DNA of 64,000 bases from Neolewinella litorea (GCF_004803465.1 NZ_SRSF01000001.1:1240501-1304500); one strand, 5' to 3'; shown: positions 17,404 to 25,960, counted from the first letter of the stretch. A program made the numbers and translations. The notes: generated by a model not told the origin, from the sequence alone.

Positions 17404-18732
17404 TTTGACCCGCTTGCCGTGCTTCATTACGAAGTCGACTCCCTGCAGCAGGTCGATGTGGCGCAGTACATCCCCCTCCACGGCGATGATGTCGGCGTAT
17501 TTACCTTCCGATACCGTACCGTAGTCCGCATCCACGCCCATCATTTTGGCGGGCCAGTAGGTAGCGGCCTTGATGGTATAAATGGCCGGAAAGTCAAATT
17601 CATTCGTCCACACGTCCAGCTCGTTCCAGGTGCTCTGGCAGTGGAACTTCATCGGGATGCCCGAGTCGGTACCAACCATTAGCACTACCCCGGCATCCTT
17701 GAGCTGATTGACCTTGCGTTCCAGCGTGGGCTGGCGGATGGGGGTCAACTGGAAGTAAGGCAATTGACCGGGGTGCTGCAAACTTGCCTCGATGTCGGCA
17801 ATGATTTCCGGGGTGAGCCCCTCGTGCCAGCAGTCGCTGTCGAGTTTCTCGGGGTTGTCGCGTGTGTACTCATAGTTGTACAGCCCTTCGACGGTGGGGG
17901 TCCAGTACAGGGGACCCAGGTTCATCTGGGCGGTGCGCTCCCGGATCATTTCCATTACGTCCTCGGGGTACTCCGGCGCGGAGCTCAGGCCGGTATGCTC
18001 AAAGCAGTCTACTCCCGCTTCGAGACCGAGCCGGATCTCCTCCGGCCGGTGAGCGTGAGCAACTACCGGTAAGCCCCGAAGGTGGGCTTCGTCCACCAGC
18101 GCCATAAATGCATCCCGCGGGATCTGGTCCTGGTCCACGACCTTGATGCAGTCCACCCCAGCGTCGGCCAGTTCGCGCACCTTGCTGCGGGCCTCGGCTA
18201 CCGTCTGTATGCCCCAGCGGAAGGCTTCGGTACCCGGATAGGGCTGCGCCTGCAGGAACGGCCCGCTCATGTACATGGTGGGGCCCTCGAGTTCTCCGGC
18301 GTTGATGCGGTCGCGCACGCTGAGGCTTTCCTCCAGAGGGCCGCCCAGGTCACGCGCACTGGTCACCCCGGCCATGAGCAACTGCCGGGCACCGGCGGGC
18401 ATGATGATCTCGGCCAGTTGCGGGGGGTACACGGTATCCCAGTGAGCGTAGTCGGAGTGACCGTTGATCATCAGGTGCACGTGCATATCCCACAGTCCGG
18501 GCAGCACGCTCATCCCCTCGGTAGAGATCACCTCGGCACCTTCCGGCACCTCCAGTTGGCCTTCGGTACCGACGGCCTTGATCCGGTCGCCCTCCACCAG
18601 GATGACGCTGTTGTAGATGGGCGTACCGCCGAATCCGTCGATCAGGGTGCCGCCCACGAGGGCTTTTACCGTTTGGGCGCGGACGCAGGTGCAAAGGAAA
18701 CAGGCAACAGCCAGGGTAAGTAGGTAGCGCAT
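17401..18732 (-). CDS. Secreted amidohydrolase-superfamily protein
   Basis: This 443-residue protein starts with a signal peptide (MRYLLTLAVACFLCTCVRA). It shows the amidohydrolase metal sites: DMHVHL at residues 82-87, the IKV strand near 195-197 (candidate carboxylated Lys), VVAHAH near 221-226, FEHTG near 243, and GTDSG near 354. The C-terminal segment (EGKYADIIAVEGDVL) is the usual returning beta-sandwich. It resembles imidazolonepropionase-like and prolidase-like secreted hydrolases of Bacteroidota. A longer frame opens at 18849 but lacks signal character. Substrate not assignable. Confidence 0.9.
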   Translation of the reverse strand: MRYLLTLAVACFLCTCVRAQTVKALVGGTLIDGFGGTPIYNSVILVEGDRIKAVGTEGQLEVPEGAEVISTEGMSVLPGLWDMHVHLMINGHSDYAHWDTVYPPQLAEIIMPAGARQLLMAGVTSARDLGGPLEESLSVRDRINAGELEGPTMYMSGPFLQAQPYPGTEAFRWGIQTVAEARSKVRELADAGVDCIKVVDQDQIPRDAFMALVDEAHLRGLPVVAHAHRPEEIRLGLEAGVDCFEHTGLSSAPEYPEDVMEMIRERTAQMNLGPLYWTPTVEGLYNYEYTRDNPEKLDSDCWHEGLTPEIIADIEASLQHPGQLPYFQLTPIRQPTLERKVNQLKDAGVVLMVGTDSGIPMKFHCQSTWNELDVWTNEFDFPAIYTIKAATYWPAKMMGVDADYGTVSEGKYADIIAVEGDVLRHIDLLQGVDFVMKHGKRVK

Positions 18733-18885
18733 GGGCACGATTCGCAGGTTAAGGATACACGCGGTGGTTTCCGCGCGGCAACGAACATACTCATTGCGCC
18801 GGAAAGCAAATAGAATAGCCATCGTACCGGTCCGATAATCAACAACCAATTGTGCGGGAATCCGTTACACCACAAAGCCAACGCC

Positions 18886-19065
18886 ATGTTCGGATTATTC
18901 AAAAAGGACCCCGTCAAGAAGCTCGAAAAAGAGTACACCCAACTCCTCGAGGAAGCTATGCAACTGCAGCGTGGCGGCGACATCAAGGGGTACGCCGCCA
19001 AATCGGCCGAGGCCGAGAAGGTGATGGATCAGATCGTGGCGCTGCGGGACAAAAAACCCGAATAG
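18886..19065 (+). CDS. Lacal_2735/DUF6435-family small protein
   Basis: The 59-residue product [20 protein letters not shown]... is an amphipathic, highly charged helical protein of a family common in Bacteroidota (named from Lacal_2735). The MFGLFKK opening and the alternating K/E helices with [11 protein letters not shown] near the end are diagnostic. The frame is open back to 18850, but the family starts at MFGLFKK. It precedes the DUF2256 gene by seven bases. Function unknown. Confidence 0.85.
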   Translation: MFGLFKKDPVKKLEKEYTQLLEEAMQLQRGGDIKGYAAKSAEAEKVMDQIVALRDKKPE

Positions 19066-19072
19066 TTCCGCC

Positions 19073-19231
19073 TTGGCCCACCACAAACAACACCTGCCCG
19101 TCAAGACCTGCGCCGTCTGCGGTCGGCCATTCACGTGGCGCAAGAAGTGGGAACGGGTCTGGCCATCGGTACGCTACTGTTCCGAGCGATGCCGCCGGCA
19201 GCGGAACACTGTCCGGGACAGCAACGAGTAA
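19073..19231 (+). CDS. DUF2256 small zinc-finger-like protein (TTG start)
   Basis: A 52-residue frame starting at TTG encodes [20 protein letters not shown], then [17 protein letters not shown]. This is the DUF2256 pattern: two CxxC-type cysteine pairs (CAVC and CSERC) around an FTWRKKW core. No ATG is available, so TTG at 19073 is the likely start; the first residues would read M-A-H-H-K-Q-H. It lies seven bases after the DUF6435 gene and three bases before the cytochrome oxidase gene, so the three are one transcript. Role unknown; a metal- or nucleic-acid-binding role is only an inference. Confidence 0.85.
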   Translation: MAHHKQHLPVKTCAVCGRPFTWRKKWERVWPSVRYCSERCRRQRNTVRDSNE

Positions 19232-19234
19232 ACT

Positions 19235-19876
19235 ATGTACGAGCGCCCACACGAAATCGAGCGTCCCATCGACGACAGCCAGGACAACTTTGCGTTTCAC
19301 CCCAAGAACATCTACCTGTCGCTGCTGCTCTTCAGCCTCATTATGCTCTTTCTGGCGCTGACGGCCGCCTTCGTTTATACGCGCGTCCAGAGCGACCTCC
19401 CGCCCATCCGCCTTCCCTTGCTGTTTCTCGCCAATACCCTGATCCTGTTGGGGAGCAGCTATACCATGGTGAGCGCCAAGCGTGCCTATCTCGCCGACGA
19501 CACCGAGCGCTACCAGCGGATGCTGTGGTACACCCTCTACCTGTCGCTCTTCTTCATGGTCATGCAGGCCCTGGCCTGGTACCAGCTCTTTAGTCAGCAG
19601 ATTTACGTCAACAGTGATAACTCGGCCGGCTACCTGTACGTCATTTCCGCCCTTCACTTCGCGCACGTTATTGGTGGACTTCCCTTCCTGGGCATTTTTC
19701 TCTACCGGGCCCGAAAGTATATGCGCGAACCAGTCAGCGTGCTGGTATACTTCAGCGATCCGGATAAGCGGTTGAATCTCCGCTTGTTAACGATCTACTG
19801 GCACTTTCTCGATGCGCTGTGGATTTACCTCGTGGTCTTCTTTTTGATCAACCAGTTACTCTGGGAGATGCTGTAG
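19235..19876 (+). CDS. Heme-copper (cytochrome c) oxidase subunit III
   Basis: The 213-residue integral membrane protein has about five membrane segments (near residues 29-50, 63-80, 97-117, 131-152, 186-207). The pattern YVISALHFAHVIGGLPFLGI and the C-terminal LLTIYWHFLDALWIYLVVFFL are subunit-III signatures (HxxH helix and YWHFxDxxWxxxF). Subunits I and II are not in the window, so this is an isolated copy; in Bacteroidota a second subunit III often lies apart from the main operon. It is cotranscribed with two small genes upstream. No terminator follows for 250 bases. Confidence 0.93.
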   Translation: MYERPHEIERPIDDSQDNFAFHPKNIYLSLLLFSLIMLFLALTAAFVYTRVQSDLPPIRLPLLFLANTLILLGSSYTMVSAKRAYLADDTERYQRMLWYTLYLSLFFMVMQALAWYQLFSQQIYVNSDNSAGYLYVISALHFAHVIGGLPFLGIFLYRARKYMREPVSVLVYFSDPDKRLNLRLLTIYWHFLDALWIYLVVFFLINQLLWEML

Positions 19877-19878
19877 AC

Positions 19879-19920
19879 TTATGTAATAGAACACTTTTAT
19901 TACATAAAATAAAAAGTGTT
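19879..19920. repeat. Two interlocked AT-rich inverted repeats
   Basis: Arms TTATGTAATA (19879-19888) and TATTACATAA (19898-19907) form a perfect 10-bp inverted repeat. Arms AACACTTTT (19890-19898) and AAAAGTGTT (19912-19920) form a second perfect 9-bp repeat. The left arm of the second lies in the loop of the first, so the hairpins compete or form a pseudoknot. They follow the oxidase stop codon by three bases. Confidence 0.6.
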
Positions 19921-19985
19921 ACCGCATATAATATCCCCGATTTGGGCAAAAATGCAATGACCTGATTATCAGTAGATTGTATTTT

Positions 19986-20001
19986 TGGCACGGTTGTTGA
20001 T
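19986..20001 (+). promoter_or_regulatory. Sigma-54-like promoter (-24/-12)
   Basis: TGGCACG, four bases, then TTGAT matches the RpoN consensus TGGCACG-N4-TTGCW except for one base (C to A at -12). The GG at 19987-19988 and the GA at 19999-20000 are ten bases apart as required. Transcription is predicted from about 20012. No coding gene follows on this strand before the terminator at 20124-20158. Confidence 0.5.
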
Positions 20002-20011
20002 AACTACCAGT

Positions 20012-20158
20012 GCGATAAGTTGTCGGAAACTACCGACGTGTAAGATACACCTTCACTTTCTTTGATGGCTACATTATGACACATTGAACGACACAACATT
20101 TGCAAGCCCTTGAACCCTTTTGAAGCATCCAACGACACCTCGTTGGATGCTTTTTTTT
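20012..20158 (+). ncRNA. Candidate small non-coding RNA
   Basis: A transcript from the sigma-54-like promoter would run about 147 bases to a strong terminator. It contains a hairpin GTCGG/CCGAC (20022-20037), a hairpin GTGTA/TACAC (20038-20050), a mostly unpaired stretch, and the terminator stem. The only ATG frames are a few codons long. I do not recognise an RNA family. It is not annotated by homology; the call rests on promoter, structure and terminator only. The alternative is a long 3' untranslated region of the oxidase operon. Confidence 0.45.
20124..20158 (+). terminator. Strong Rho-independent terminator
   Basis: A perfect 11-bp stem AGCATCCAACG/CGTTGGATGCT with loop ACACCT is followed by eight T residues. 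It acts on the plus strand and ends against the stop codon of the convergent prfB. The minus strand has no U-tract after the stem. Confidence 0.93.
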
Positions 20159-21245
20159 ATTTGGCTTCGCCGCTCCACCGCAGGTAGGCTTTCAGAAAAT
20201 CCTCGATATCACCGTTGAGTACGGCATCGGTCTGGCTGGTTTGCCAGTTCGTGCGGTGGTCCTTCACCCTGCGGTCGTCGAGGACATAACTCCGGATCTG
20301 GCTGCCCCATTCGTTAGAGGTCTTACCGGCTTCGATCTCGTCTTTGGCAACACGCTGCGCTTCCAATTCCCGCTCGTACAGTCGGCTGCGGAGCATATTT
20401 AGTGCGCGTTCCCGGTTTTGGTGCTGGCTCCGCTCCTCCTGGCACTCCACCACGATGCCGGTGGGTTCGTGGGTGACCCGTACGGCGGATTCCGTTTTGT
20501 TGACGTGCTGCCCGCCAGCGCCGGAAGCCCGGAAGGTGTCCCACCGAATGTCAGCCGGATTGATCTCCACTTCGATGCTGTCGTCGACCCGGGGGTGGAC
20601 GAACACGGAGGCGAAACTGGTCTGCCGTTTGCCCTGGGCGTTGAAGGGGGAGATGCGAACCAAGCGGTGAACGCCATTTTCGCCCTTCATCATGCCATAG
20701 GCAAACTCGCCGATAATCTCCAGGGTGGCGGATTTGATGCCCGCCACGTCGCCCGGTGTCTCGCTGGCCAGACTGACCTTGTAATTGGCGTATTTCTCGG
20801 CGTACATGGTGTACATCCGCATCAGCATCTCGGCCCAGTCGTTGCTTTCGGTGCCGCCGGCGCCGGCGTTGATCTCCAGGATGCAGCCCAGTTCGTCTTC
20901 CGGCCGGTTGAGGGTAGCGCGGAATTCGGCGTCGTCGAGGACGGCCACGGTTTCCGCGTACTTGTGATCTACCTCTTCTTCGGTGCCCTCTCCTTCGCGC
21001 AGAAACTCCTGCAGGATTTCCAACTCATCTACCCGGTCGGCCACCTTCCGGTACTGGGCTACCCAGTTTTTGTGGCTTTGCAGCTCCTTCATCACCGCTT
21101 CGGCCTGCTTGGAGTCGTTCCAGAAGCTGGGGTCCAGGCTGCGCTGGGTGAGGTCTTCGATCTTGAAGTTCCGCGTTTCCACATCGAGGTAACCCCGCAG
21201 GAGGGCAAGGCGAGACTGCAGCTCTTTGAGTTGATCGTTGGTCAT
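20157..21245 (-). CDS. prfB: Peptide chain release factor 2
   Basis: RF2 recognises UAA and UGA stop codons and triggers peptidyl-tRNA hydrolysis. The 362-residue product has the GGQ motif at 244-246 ([16 protein letters not shown]) and the RF2 codon-recognition tripeptide SPF at 199-201. Most bacteria encode prfB with a programmed +1 frameshift at a UGA after LRGYL; here the same place reads LRGYLDV in frame (CTC GAT, no TGA), so the frameshift control is absent. The start is the first ATG after the DUF4295 gene. Confidence 0.97.
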   Translation of the reverse strand: MTNDQLKELQSRLALLRGYLDVETRNFKIEDLTQRSLDPSFWNDSKQAEAVMKELQSHKNWVAQYRKVADRVDELEILQEFLREGEGTEEEVDHKYAETVAVLDDAEFRATLNRPEDELGCILEINAGAGGTESNDWAEMLMRMYTMYAEKYANYKVSLASETPGDVAGIKSATLEIIGEFAYGMMKGENGVHRLVRISPFNAQGKRQTSFASVFVHPRVDDSIEVEINPADIRWDTFRASGAGGQHVNKTESAVRVTHEPTGIVVECQEERSQHQNRERALNMLRSRLYERELEAQRVAKDEIEAGKTSNEWGSQIRSYVLDDRRVKDHRTNWQTSQTDAVLNGDIEDFLKAYLRWSGEAK

Positions 21246-21287
21246 GGCGGTGGCGGACGTCTAAGGGAGGGTAGGTGGCGGGCGCAA

Positions 21288-21322
21288 GGAAGCCCGGCCC
21301 GCGCTAGGCAGACCGGGCTTCC
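21288..21322 (-). terminator. Hairpin between DUF4295 and prfB
   Basis: GGAAGCCCGG and CCGGGCTTCC form a perfect 10-bp inverted repeat with a 15-base loop, 20 bases after the DUF4295 stop on the minus strand. Only a weak T-stretch follows, so it may be a partial terminator or processing site. Confidence 0.55.
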
Positions 21323-21341
21323 GGTTTCCGAAGAAAGGGAC

Positions 21342-21515
21342 TTACTTGTCCTTCATGTAATCGTCCAGCTTGTCCTTGTGGATCATCACCTCCTTGTAGG
21401 AGTAGCTGCCGGTTTCGGGATTCTTGATGGACTGGACTACCTTGACGAAGTCGCGGCCGCTGCCGGCGTTGGCAGCGCGCTTACCTACGCGGGAGTTCTT
21501 TGATACCTTAGCCAT
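21342..21515 (-). CDS. DUF4295 small basic protein
   Basis: The 57-residue product (MAKVSKNSRVGKRAANAGSG at the start, MIHKDKLDDYMKDK at the end) is the DUF4295 protein that in Bacteroidota follows rpmB and rpmG. It is lysine-rich and starts with the MAKxSK pattern of small ribosomal proteins, so a ribosome-associated role is likely but unproven. It lies 58 bases after rpmG and is probably cotranscribed with it. Confidence 0.88.
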   Translation of the reverse strand: MAKVSKNSRVGKRAANAGSGRDFVKVVQSIKNPETGSYSYKEVMIHKDKLDDYMKDK

Positions 21516-21573
21516 AGTTGGTGTTTATTTTAATCAACAAACGACCCCGCAGGGCGGCTGGTTGAACGGATTA

Positions 21574-21762
21574 TTACTTGATTTCCCGGTGCACCGTCAT
21601 GCGGCGCAGGTTGGGATTGTACTTTTTGAGCTCGAGGCGGCCCGGAGAGTTCTTCCGGTTCTTTTGGGTAACGTAGCGGCTGGTGCCGGGTACGCTGGTC
21701 TCCTTCTGCTCGGTGCACTCCAGAATGATCTGGTTGCGGTTGCCTTTACTTTTCTTAGCCAT
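21574..21762 (-). CDS. rpmG: 50S ribosomal protein L33
   Basis: The 62-residue protein [20 protein letters not shown]... carries the L33 core ([23 protein letters not shown]). It is the Cys-poor form, with a single Cys and no CxxC zinc pairs, as is typical in Bacteroidota. It lies 12 bases downstream of rpmB. It belongs to the large subunit near the E-site tRNA. Confidence 0.96.
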   Translation of the reverse strand: MAKKSKGNRNQIILECTEQKETSVPGTSRYVTQKNRKNSPGRLELKKYNPNLRRMTVHREIK

Positions 21763-21774
21763 GGTGGATGTGGA

Positions 21775-22023
21775 TTAGAGCTTTACGCCGGTTTCTATTC
21801 CCTTGTTTTCCAACTTCTTAACGTAAGCGTAGACACCGAGTTTATTGATGGTACGCATAGCGCTGGTGGAAACCCGCAGGGTCACGAACTTGTCGAGCTC
21901 GGGAACGAAGAAGCGTTTCTTCTGGATATTGGGCACGAAACGACGCTTGGTCTTCCGGTTAGAGTGGGAGACGTTGTTGCCGCTGATCGGCTTCTTTCCC
22001 GTGAGTTTGCAAACTTTAGACAT
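21775..22023 (-). CDS. rpmB: 50S ribosomal protein L28
   Basis: The 82-residue protein [20 protein letters not shown]... has the L28 signature ([28 protein letters not shown]), without the second CxxC pair of zinc-binding forms. It is the first gene of rpmB-rpmG-DUF4295 and lies 83 bases downstream of tRNA-Arg, with which it may share a promoter. Confidence 0.97.
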   Translation of the reverse strand: MSKVCKLTGKKPISGNNVSHSNRKTKRRFVPNIQKKRFFVPELDKFVTLRVSTSAMRTINKLGVYAYVKKLENKGIETGVKL

Positions 22024-22106
22024 TGCGGTATGGCGTTGCTGTCAGAAAAACCCGCACCTGTGGGGTGGGGAAAAAAAAAGCAGACCGCAGCCTGCTCAAA
22101 ATGTGA

Positions 22107-22183
22107 TGGTGACCGCGTCAGGATTCGAACCTGAAACCTCTTGATTCGTAGTCAAGTGCTCTATCCAGTTGAGCTACGCAGCC
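22107..22183 (-). tRNA. tRNA-Arg (anticodon ACG)
   Basis: Acceptor GGCTGCG pairs with CGCGGTC (two G-U pairs), the anticodon stem CTTGA/TCAAG closes loop CTACGAA, giving anticodon ACG (A34 probably edited to inosine). The T-arm TCAGG/CCTGA holds TTCGAAT. CCA is encoded (22107-22109), which the other tRNAs in this window lack. Confidence 0.97.
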
Positions 22184-22207
22184 AGCTGCCCCTTTTCGAA
22201 GCGGTCG

Positions 22208-22239
22208 CAAAGGTAAGAACACTTTTTAATTGTGGCAAG
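22208..22239 (-). promoter_or_regulatory. Predicted promoter of tRNA-Arg (and rpmB)
   Basis: On the minus strand CTTG is followed after 20 bases by TACCTTTG, a perfect TAnnTTTG -7 box, 24 bases before the tRNA 5' end. Confidence 0.65.
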
Positions 22240-22272
22240 TGTAGGTCAAATAATTTTGTCCGATCACGTTGG

Positions 22273-22980
22273 CTATTTTCGTTCCTCAAGGTACCACGCC
22301 AATAGTCCGCCCACCGCATCGATGCCCGTGTGCAGCAGGATCAGCGGCCAAAGGCTTCCAGTGCGGTAAAAGAAGAAGCCGAAGAGCAGGGCCATGGCCA
22401 CGATCTTCACCACCGCCTGGGTGCCCTGGTAAAAGTGAGCTACCCCGAAGGAAAAGGCCGGAAAGAGGAGAGTAACGGCCACGGCCCAGGGATCGGTTCC
22501 GAGTACCTCCTGCAGGTAGGTGATCATGAAGCCGCGGTAGACGATCTCCTCCCCCACCCCGGCACACAGGCACAGGAAAAGGAAATTCAGGTATTGCGAT
22601 CCGTTGGCGGGCAAAAACCCCAGTTCCCGGAACCGGAGGTGGGTTTCCCGCTGCCGCTCCGCACTGCCAGCCTCCGCATAGAGATCCAGGCCGTACAGCA
22701 AAAGGAATGCCAGCAGAATACCGACGGCCACCGGGTCGTAAGGATGGGCACCCCACCCCAGCCCCAGCTCCGTTAAGGGCCGGCCGGCAAAGTGCCACAC
22801 TACCAGTACCGCTACCGCCAGGCTCAACAACAACATACCGTTGGCGTAATACATCCGCACCTTGAGGTCGGCCGGCCAGGAGCGGGCCTGCCCATCCGAC
22901 CGCCGGCGCGCGGTGAAGAACAGTACGCCGGGCAGGAGCACGCCGAGCAGCAGGAAGAGTAGGTCGAGGGCGAAAGACAC
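22273..22980 (-). CDS. CPBP-family intramembrane metalloprotease
   Basis: This 235-residue protein has about seven membrane segments and the CAAX-protease/bacteriocin-processing (CPBP, Abi) motifs: EEIVYRGF with E144, E145 and R149, a second-motif His (FSFGVAHF, H182), and HTGID with H217. These residues form the metal-dependent active site within the membrane. The start lies about 65 bases from the divergent SNF2 gene. Substrates of such proteins in Bacteroidota are mostly unknown. Confidence 0.92.
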   Translation of the reverse strand: MSFALDLLFLLLGVLLPGVLFFTARRRSDGQARSWPADLKVRMYYANGMLLLSLAVAVLVVWHFAGRPLTELGLGWGAHPYDPVAVGILLAFLLLYGLDLYAEAGSAERQRETHLRFRELGFLPANGSQYLNFLFLCLCAGVGEEIVYRGFMITYLQEVLGTDPWAVAVTLLFPAFSFGVAHFYQGTQAVVKIVAMALLFGFFFYRTGSLWPLILLHTGIDAVGGLLAWYLEERK

Positions 22981-23044
22981 GGCGCAAAATACGTACCCGG
23001 CCTACCTTTACTGCCTTTTGCGCCCCCCTAAAGCGTATCCCGCC

Positions 23045-25960
23045 TTGCAGTCCGCCGTCTTGTTCAATTTCTTTGCCTTTCGCACCGGGGTATGGCTCCC
23101 GAAAGCCTACTTCGTGGGCCTGGACGCCAACGGCCGGCCCCGGGTAGTGCACCAGACCGCCACACCGGAACTGCTCGCCACCTATAGCGTTGCTCCGGAC
23201 CCGCCACTCCTGCGCGCACTGCACCTGACGGCCGAACTCCGCGAAAGGGCCATCGCCGAACACCACCGCAGGGGCAGCAAGTCGCGCCCCACCCTCGCCG
23301 GCCTGGTGGCCCCGCAAGCCAGGGAAAGACCCGACGTGCTGCGCTACATCCACGCCCGCACCGCGGAACTGCTCGAGATCTGCCGGTGCCACGGATACGG
23401 CATTACGGTAAACCTGGATACCCGCGCCGCGCCGCCCGCCTACATGGTACACCCTGATGATACCCTCTGGATGCCCCGACTGTCCTTCCGGCTGACGGAC
23501 GATGGCCTGGAATACCGGCTGCGGCTGCTGGCACCCAATGGGACCGTCCACCTGGTCCGGCACCTGGATCCCCGCATTATTACCAACCGCCCCGCCCCGG
23601 GCTGGGTACTGTCTGGCCGGCGGCTGTTGCGGATCGCCGGCATGCACGGCAACGGACTGCGCCCCTTCCTGACCCGCGATGCGGTCCATATTCCCTCCAA
23701 GGAGGTTGGGAAGTATATCCGTGAATTCATGACCCGCGCCGCCCGCCGTCACTCCCTGGAGGTGGAGGGAATGGCGTACGAAGAACTCGACCGGCCGAGG
23801 GGCCTGCACATGACGGCGGTGCCCCACCCATTTGACGGGTACTACCTGCTGCACGTCGGTATATACTACTCCGATTATTGCTTCCCGCTGGGGGATCCGG
23901 AGTCGCTGGCCGTAGACTTTCGTGACCGACCCCCTTTCCGCTTGCGGCGGATTCTCCGGGACCCGTGTGCGGAGGCGGAACTTCTGCGTCCTCTGTACGA
24001 ACTGGGCCTCGAAGAGGTTGGGGAAGGCCGGGCACTGAGTTGCCGTCCGGAACCGGGAGAGTATGAGAACGTCGACTGGCTGCTGCAGCACCGGAAAAGT
24101 CTGCTGGAACGCGGGGTAGAGGTCACGCTGCCCGAAGTGGAGGGCCGAACCTTTTCTCCGGGCCGGGGGCAGCTGGAAATCAGCGCTACGGCCGGTGGTG
24201 ATTGGCTGGACGTGCGCGGCGAAGTGATGGCCGACGGTCACGCCATCCCGTTCGTCAAACTCGTGAAAAACCTGCAGCGGGGGGAACGCAAATACCCGCT
24301 GCCCGACGGCACCTGGTTCCTGATCCCGGAAGACTGGTTCGCCCGCTACGGTCCGGGCTTGTCTTTTGCACGCCTGGAAAGCGGATCGGTAAAGCTTAAA
24401 CGCAGCCATGCGCCTTTGCTCTCGGCTATGGGACTGGAGCCGGACGCGCTGCCAGCCGCAGGGGAAACACCCGACGATTTCGTGCTGCCGACGGGCCTCC
24501 GGGCAGTCTTGCGCCCGTACCAACTGGAGGGTGTCCGGTGGCTGGTGCGGCACTACCACCAGCGGCTGGGTGCCTGCCTGGCCGACGATATGGGGCTGGG
24601 GAAGACCCTGCAGACCATCGCCACCCTGCTGTACGCCAAGGAACGGGTGGAAGCGGTAGATTCAGCACCCGCCCCGGCACCGGACCTCTTCAGCGGACCG
24701 GCGGATGACGAGGAATTCCTGCGCCCCCTGCGCGCCCTCGTCGTACTACCGGCCTCGCTGGTGTACAACTGGAGCAACGAACTGGAAAAATTTGCGCCGA
24801 GTCTGACCGTCCTGGCCCACGTAGGCACGAAACGGAGTCGTGACCCGCGGATACTGCGGCGGTACGACGTGCTGCTGACCACCTACCAGACGGCCCAGCG
24901 CGACGCCTCCCTGCTGGGGGAGCTTGATCTGGAGTACATCATCCTTGACGAAAGCCAGCAGATCAAAAACCGCAAGAGCAAAGTATTCCGGGCCCTGAAT
25001 GGGCTGCCGGCCCGTCACCGGATCAGTCTGTCGGGAACACCGATCGAGAATTCGCTTTCGGACCTGTGGTCACAGATGCAGTTTATAAATCCCGGCCTCT
25101 TGCGGAGTTTCGCCTTTTTCCGGCGGTCATTCATTCAGCCCATTGAGCAGCACGACGACGAGGCCAAGAAGGAGCAACTGCGGGAACTGGTGGCACCGTA
25201 TCTCCTCCGGCGCACCAAGGACGAAGTTGCCCCCGAGCTTCCGGAGCTGGAAACCCAGGTGTTCTACTGCGAGATGACGCCGGCCCAGGCCGCGGCCTAC
25301 GAACGCGAACGTTCGGCCGCCCGCAACGCTCTGCTGGGCCTGCCCACGGACACCGGCGGCGGGGACTACAAGTTACGGGTGATCCAGGCCCTCACCCGTC
25401 TGCGACAGATCGCCAACCACCCCCGCATCGCCGATGCGGATTACGGAAAGGGCAGCGGAAAATTTACCGAGGTGGCCGGGCAGATGGACACCATCCGACG
25501 GGCGGGCCACAAGGTGCTCGTCTTCAGCAGTATGGTCCGCCACCTGCACCTCTACCGCGCGCAACTGGAAGCGGACGGACAGCCCTACGCGTGGATTACG
25601 GGAGACGTACCCACCGATAAGCGGGCCCGGGAGGTACAGCGGTTCCAGGAGGACCCCGCCGTCCGGACCTTCTTCATCAGTCTGCGCGCCGGCGGTACGG
25701 GACTGAACCTGACGGCGGCGGACTACGTGTTCCTGCTCGACCCCTGGTGGAACCCCACAGTTGAGGACCAGGCCATCGCCCGGGCCCACCGGATTGGGCG
25801 GCAGGGCAATGTGTTTGCCCGCAAATTCCTCACGCAAGGTACCCTGGAGGAGAAGATATTCCGCCTTCAGCAGCGCAAGAAGCGACTGGCTACGGAGATC
25901 ATCGGCGGGAGCGAGGGGCTGCAGCTCGACCCCGGCGAGATCGACTACCTGCTGGGGTGA
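23045..25960 (+). CDS. SNF2-family DEAD/DEAH-box helicase-like ATPase
   Basis: The roughly 971-residue product has a long N-terminal region conserved in Bacteroidota homologues and a C-terminal SNF2 motor: motif I DDMGLGKT, motif II DESQ (in place of DEAH/DEAQ) followed by QIKN, motif III SGTPIENSLSDLW, motif V/VI LRAGGTGLNLTAADYVFLLDPWWNP and QAIARAHRIGRQ. It should translocate on double-stranded DNA and may remodel nucleoprotein or polymerase. No ATG exists near the true N terminus; TTG at 23045 or 23060 fits best, since the frame further upstream overlaps the divergent CPBP gene antisense. Start therefore uncertain. Confidence 0.88.
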   Translation: MQSAVLFNFFAFRTGVWLPKAYFVGLDANGRPRVVHQTATPELLATYSVAPDPPLLRALHLTAELRERAIAEHHRRGSKSRPTLAGLVAPQARERPDVLRYIHARTAELLEICRCHGYGITVNLDTRAAPPAYMVHPDDTLWMPRLSFRLTDDGLEYRLRLLAPNGTVHLVRHLDPRIITNRPAPGWVLSGRRLLRIAGMHGNGLRPFLTRDAVHIPSKEVGKYIREFMTRAARRHSLEVEGMAYEELDRPRGLHMTAVPHPFDGYYLLHVGIYYSDYCFPLGDPESLAVDFRDRPPFRLRRILRDPCAEAELLRPLYELGLEEVGEGRALSCRPEPGEYENVDWLLQHRKSLLERGVEVTLPEVEGRTFSPGRGQLEISATAGGDWLDVRGEVMADGHAIPFVKLVKNLQRGERKYPLPDGTWFLIPEDWFARYGPGLSFARLESGSVKLKRSHAPLLSAMGLEPDALPAAGETPDDFVLPTGLRAVLRPYQLEGVRWLVRHYHQRLGACLADDMGLGKTLQTIATLLYAKERVEAVDSAPAPAPDLFSGPADDEEFLRPLRALVVLPASLVYNWSNELEKFAPSLTVLAHVGTKRSRDPRILRRYDVLLTTYQTAQRDASLLGELDLEYIILDESQQIKNRKSKVFRALNGLPARHRISLSGTPIENSLSDLWSQMQFINPGLLRSFAFFRRSFIQPIEQHDDEAKKEQLRELVAPYLLRRTKDEVAPELPELETQVFYCEMTPAQAAAYERERSAARNALLGLPTDTGGGDYKLRVIQALTRLRQIANHPRIADADYGKGSGKFTEVAGQMDTIRRAGHKVLVFSSMVRHLHLYRAQLEADGQPYAWITGDVPTDKRAREVQRFQEDPAVRTFFISLRAGGTGLNLTAADYVFLLDPWWNPTVEDQAIARAHRIGRQGNVFARKFLTQGTLEEKIFRLQQRKKRLATEIIGGSEGLQLDPGEIDYLLG

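Noticed and set aside
22286-24559. 757-codon open frame on the minus strand
   Set aside because: It runs antisense to the SNF2 gene and then out of frame through the CPBP gene; composition is low-complexity.
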